8,379 bases of DNA from STC-74 sp043756665 (GTDB lineage: Bacteria; Patescibacteriota; Gracilibacteria; BD1-5; UBA2023), in NCBI GenBank assembly GCA_043756665.1, contig JAYUQR010000109.1, forward strand, positions 1-8,379, written 5' to 3'. The notes below the pieces were generated by a model, which was not told the origin of the DNA, did not search any database, and saw only the letters and a program-made list of their open reading frames with translations. The position numbers and the translations under genes were made by a program. Shown here piece by piece: positions 6,413-8,379 of the stretch. Each line of letters starts with the position of its first letter. The stretch's first letter is position 1.

Positions 6413-6451
6413 AAATGCTCATCCAAAAATTCCAAGATTCTAACACTCTAA
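6398..6451. repeat. Inverted repeat between the 8-mer array and a distal arm
   Basis: TTAGAGGGTTAGAA (6398-6411) pairs with TTCTAACACTCTAA (6438-6451) with a single mismatch, across a 26-nt loop. The distal arm is two more copies of the same motif in opposite orientation. It could fold in the serS leader if transcription starts far enough upstream, or be a paired protein-binding site. Confidence 0.6.
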
Positions 6452-6483
6452 ATGTCTATCCACTATACAAAAATCATCATTTT

Positions 6484-6512
6484 TTGCAAAAAATTTGGAA
6501 GTATGCTATTCT
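6484..6512 (+). promoter_or_regulatory. Promoter TTGCAA-17 bp-TATTCT for a leaderless gene
   Basis: A -35-like TTGCAA (6484-6489), exactly 17 bp, then a -10-like TATTCT (6507-6512). The ATG follows after six bases (6519), where transcription would start, so the mRNA would have essentially no 5' leader. No Shine-Dalgarno is present. Confidence 0.65.
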
Positions 6513-6518
6513 CAGGGT

Positions 6519-7217
6519 ATGTCATATATACCAAGTATCAGTCTGCACATGGTAGCACTCATCATCTCGACTATCCTCGTCTATGGATCGATGTTTCGCT
6601 ATATCTACTCCATTCTCCATGGCAAGACGAAGCCAAATGTCGTCGGATGGCTCCTCTATGAAATCGCAACCATATGTATCCTCATATCGAGCTATGAGCT
6701 CGGGAGTGCAACGACGATTATGCTCGCTCTCGCCTTTGCGATCACACAACTCATCGTGATCGTACTCGCCTTTCGATATGGATTTGCTCAGATGGATCGA
6801 GTGGAGGCATTTTACTTCGGAGCATCGATGCTCTCACTTCTTTTCTGGATTATCGCACGACACAGTCCAGAACTCATATCATTTCTCCATACGACGGATA
6901 GAGGACTTGCGATATTTCTCCTCACAACCAATACGCTCATCGATGCTATGTGAGCCATGGCTATATTTACGAAACTCTATAAGTATCCAGAGACTGAAGA
7001 TCGTTTTGCCTGGCTCCTCGGATGACTTTCTTGATTCTTTGCAATACTCTCTATTAGTGGATGGGCATTCGAAGATCTCATCTATCCTGTATATCTTTTT
7101 CTATCGAATCTCGCGATCTATCTTCTCTGCTTCCGGAAGAGGCCACGATTCCGATTCATTCACGTTTTCAGCTGGATCGAGAAAGTCGTATGACGCAACT
7201 GGCGAGGTAGAGAATAA
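6519..7217 (+). CDS. PQ-loop-like integral membrane protein, function unknown
   Basis: A 232-residue membrane protein ending in TAA (7215-7217), with TGA as Gly at residues 145, 169, 172 and 225; two of these (L-L-G-G-L-S-G-F-F) lie inside a hydrophobic helix, where Gly fits well. I see about seven membrane segments: roughly 9-28, 43-59, 64-86, 97-113, 129-150, 163-184 and 187-205, then a basic tail. Two loops look equivalent: G-K-T-K-P-N (35-40) before V-V-G-W-L-L and Y-P-E-T-E-D (156-161) before F-A-W-L-L. This internal duplication, with a P-x-x-x-x-W-x-x-W/Y pattern, is like PQ-loop/SWEET-related proteins. The transported substrate, if any, is unknown. The start at 6519, not the in-frame TTG at 6495, is chosen from the promoter spacing. 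A terminator overlaps the stop codon region. Confidence 0.87.
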
Positions 7218-7240
7218 TTCCCGATCCCGGGAATTTTTTG
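7216..7240 (+). terminator. Intrinsic terminator after the membrane protein gene
   Basis: AATTCCCG (7216-7223) pairs perfectly with CGGGAATT (7228-7235) around a 4-nt loop and runs into TTTTTT (7234-7239). The stem starts inside the TAA stop codon. It separates this gene from dnaX. Confidence 0.88.
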
Positions 7241-7258
7241 TATTTCTATATCTTTTCT

Positions 7259-7286
7259 CTATAATCTATCTGCTATAATCTATCTG
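7259..7286 (+). promoter_or_regulatory. Tandem 14-bp duplication carrying two TATAAT boxes, dnaX promoter
   Basis: The 14-mer CTATAATCTATCTG is repeated exactly (7259-7272 and 7273-7286), placing consensus -10 boxes at 7260-7265 and 7274-7279. The second would start transcription about eight bases before the dnaX GTG (7294), the first about 22 before. A TTG core (7238-7240) lies 16 bp from the first box as a -35 candidate, overlapping the preceding T tract. Confidence 0.6.
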
Positions 7287-7293
7287 CCATACT

Positions 7294-8379
7294 GTGTCTC
7301 TCTATACAACCTACCGTCCACATGACTGGGATTCCGTCATAGGCCAGGACTACATTACGACGATCCTCCGAAATAGTCTCAGACAGTGACGCACGAGTCA
7401 TGCCTACCTCTTCCATGGTTCTCGTGGAACTGGGAAAACATCGAGTGCACGAATACTGGCAAAATGAGTGAACTGTACTGATCTGCAGGATGGGAATCCG
7501 TGTCATGCATGTGTGAATTGCCGGGCTTTCGACTCTGGGACGATGCTCGACTGTATCGAGATCGATGGCGCGAGCAATAATGGTATCGAAAATGTCCGAG
7601 ACCTGATCGAAAAGGCTCGATTCGAACCCAATCAGGGAAAATATAAGGTCTACATCATCGATGAGGTCCATATGCTCTCGACGGGAGCATTCAATGCTCT
7701 CCTCAAGACACTCGAAGAACCACCAAACCATGTGAAATTTATCCTGGCAACAACTGAGATCGAGAAGGTTCCAGAAACTATACGATCCAGGACACTCAGG
7801 TTCGACTTCCGCAAAATCACCAATGCAGATATCATCACACGCCTCGAGTTCGTCTGCAAGGAGGAGAAGATCATTGCCGAGAAAGAAGCACTGGAGCTCA
7901 TAGCTCGAGTTGCCCGAGGAGGACTCAGAGATGCACTCACGCTCCTCGAACAAAATACTATCGAAAATGAAGTTCGACTTAATCATGTACGATATACCCT
8001 CGCACTCGTGGAAGATACTCTCATCGATGATATCATCGAGTCTCTCAGAGAGTCTAATATTGCAAAAATTCTCGATATACTCGAAACATTTCGCACGGGG
8101 CACGTCGATGTACGTTGACTCTTCGAACAGCTCCTGTATCGACTCCGCGATCTCATGTTCGAATATATATCAGATCCACGATTTCAGGAGTATCAAGAAA
8201 TATTTACCCTTATCATGGAGTGACATGCGAAGATACGGCTCATTCCCGATGGCATGATGCTCATCGAAGTGACCCTACTAAAGATCGTGAAACGAGGGAG
8301 TTATACTTTGACAAATCCTCCATGAAATGCGTCTGTTAGTGAAAACAAGAAAACACGAAAAAACGGGGAGTCCGAGGGG
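7294..8379 (+). CDS. dnaX: DNA polymerase III subunit gamma/tau, partial (3' end outside window)
   Basis: The clamp-loader ATPase that loads the beta sliding clamp at the replication fork. 362 codons are visible, with TGA as Gly at residues 32, 58, 275, 310 and 344. The GTG start at 7294 is used because TAA lies in frame at 7276-7278 and the protein then begins S-L-Y-T-T-Y-R-P, matching the family. Order of motifs: Gly32 (TGA) in G-R-x-S-H-A-Y-L-F; Walker A G-S-R-G-T-G-K-T-S (42-50); zinc module cysteines 61, 70, 73 and 76; Walker B I-I-D-E-V-H-M-L (Asp123, Glu124); sensor 1 region L-A-T-T-E; S-R-T in place of the common S-R-C at the Arg-finger site; sensor 2 G-G-L-R-D-A-L-T-L-L-E. After residue about 340 the sequence turns Lys/Asn/Ser-rich, probably the linker to the tau part. 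Whether a programmed frameshift makes a short gamma form cannot be seen. Confidence 0.97.

Noticed and set aside
7273..8103. 276-codon - strand ORF opposite dnaX
   Set aside because: Shadow of a highly conserved dnaX; its residues are simply the complement of DnaX codons and it has no coherent domain.
1..8379. UGA as tryptophan (code 4) or selenocysteine
   Set aside because: Conserved Gly columns in DnaX, MGMT, NYN and the lipobox fit Gly only; many UGAs per gene exclude selenocysteine, and TGG is used for Trp.

Overview
This window reads coherently only if UGA is translated as glycine. Under the standard code most of the genes fall into pieces. With UGA as Gly, and only UAA or UAG as stops, they join into full-length proteins. 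I count about 38 in-frame UGA codons by hand, and several sit exactly where the protein family requires glycine: the Gly of the DnaX G-R-x-x-H-A-Y-L-F block, the second Gly of the MGMT G-G-A motif, the Gly of the NYN-domain K-G-N-V-D motif, and the -1 Gly of a lipobox L-A-G-C. This is genetic code 25, known from Absconditabacteria (SR1) and Gracilibacteria (BD1-5), so the source is most likely a small-genome, probably host-associated member of those Patescibacteria/CPR lineages. I cannot choose between the two from this window.

Layout from left to right. The 3' end of an O6-methylguanine-DNA methyltransferase gene (+, ends 194) converges on a small lipoprotein gene (-, 202-705). A divergent gene for a protein with a C-terminal cysteine cluster follows (+, 839-1213) and converges on a long leftward block. 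Read in the direction of transcription, the leftward block is: seryl-tRNA synthetase serS (6360-4999), a NYN/PIN-like RNase gene (4887-4399), a stray 99-bp second copy of the serS 3' end (4248-4150), a small two-helix membrane protein (4131-3823), a large lipoprotein (3730-2705), a ribbon-helix-helix regulator (2654-2463) and an MFS transporter (2457-1303). Divergent from serS is a PQ-loop-like integral membrane protein (+, 6519-7217) with a clean intrinsic terminator. It is followed by dnaX (+, 7294 to beyond the window), the clamp-loader ATPase subunit.

The conserved housekeeping genes (ogt, serS, dnaX) frame an accessory stretch from about 2655 to 4998 that looks more AT-rich. The most notable structure there is the 99-bp imperfect direct repeat of the serS 3' end, about 750 bp apart, enclosing the NYN-domain gene and a convergent structured RNA-like region. 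The two copies are about 87% identical, with nearly all differences synonymous. This is the footprint expected when an element integrates into the 3' end of a gene and rebuilds that end.

The gene starts also share a feature. I find no Shine-Dalgarno sequences. Instead, -10-like hexamers (TATACT, TATTCT, TATAAT) lie 5-8 nt before several start codons, which suggests leaderless or nearly leaderless mRNAs.
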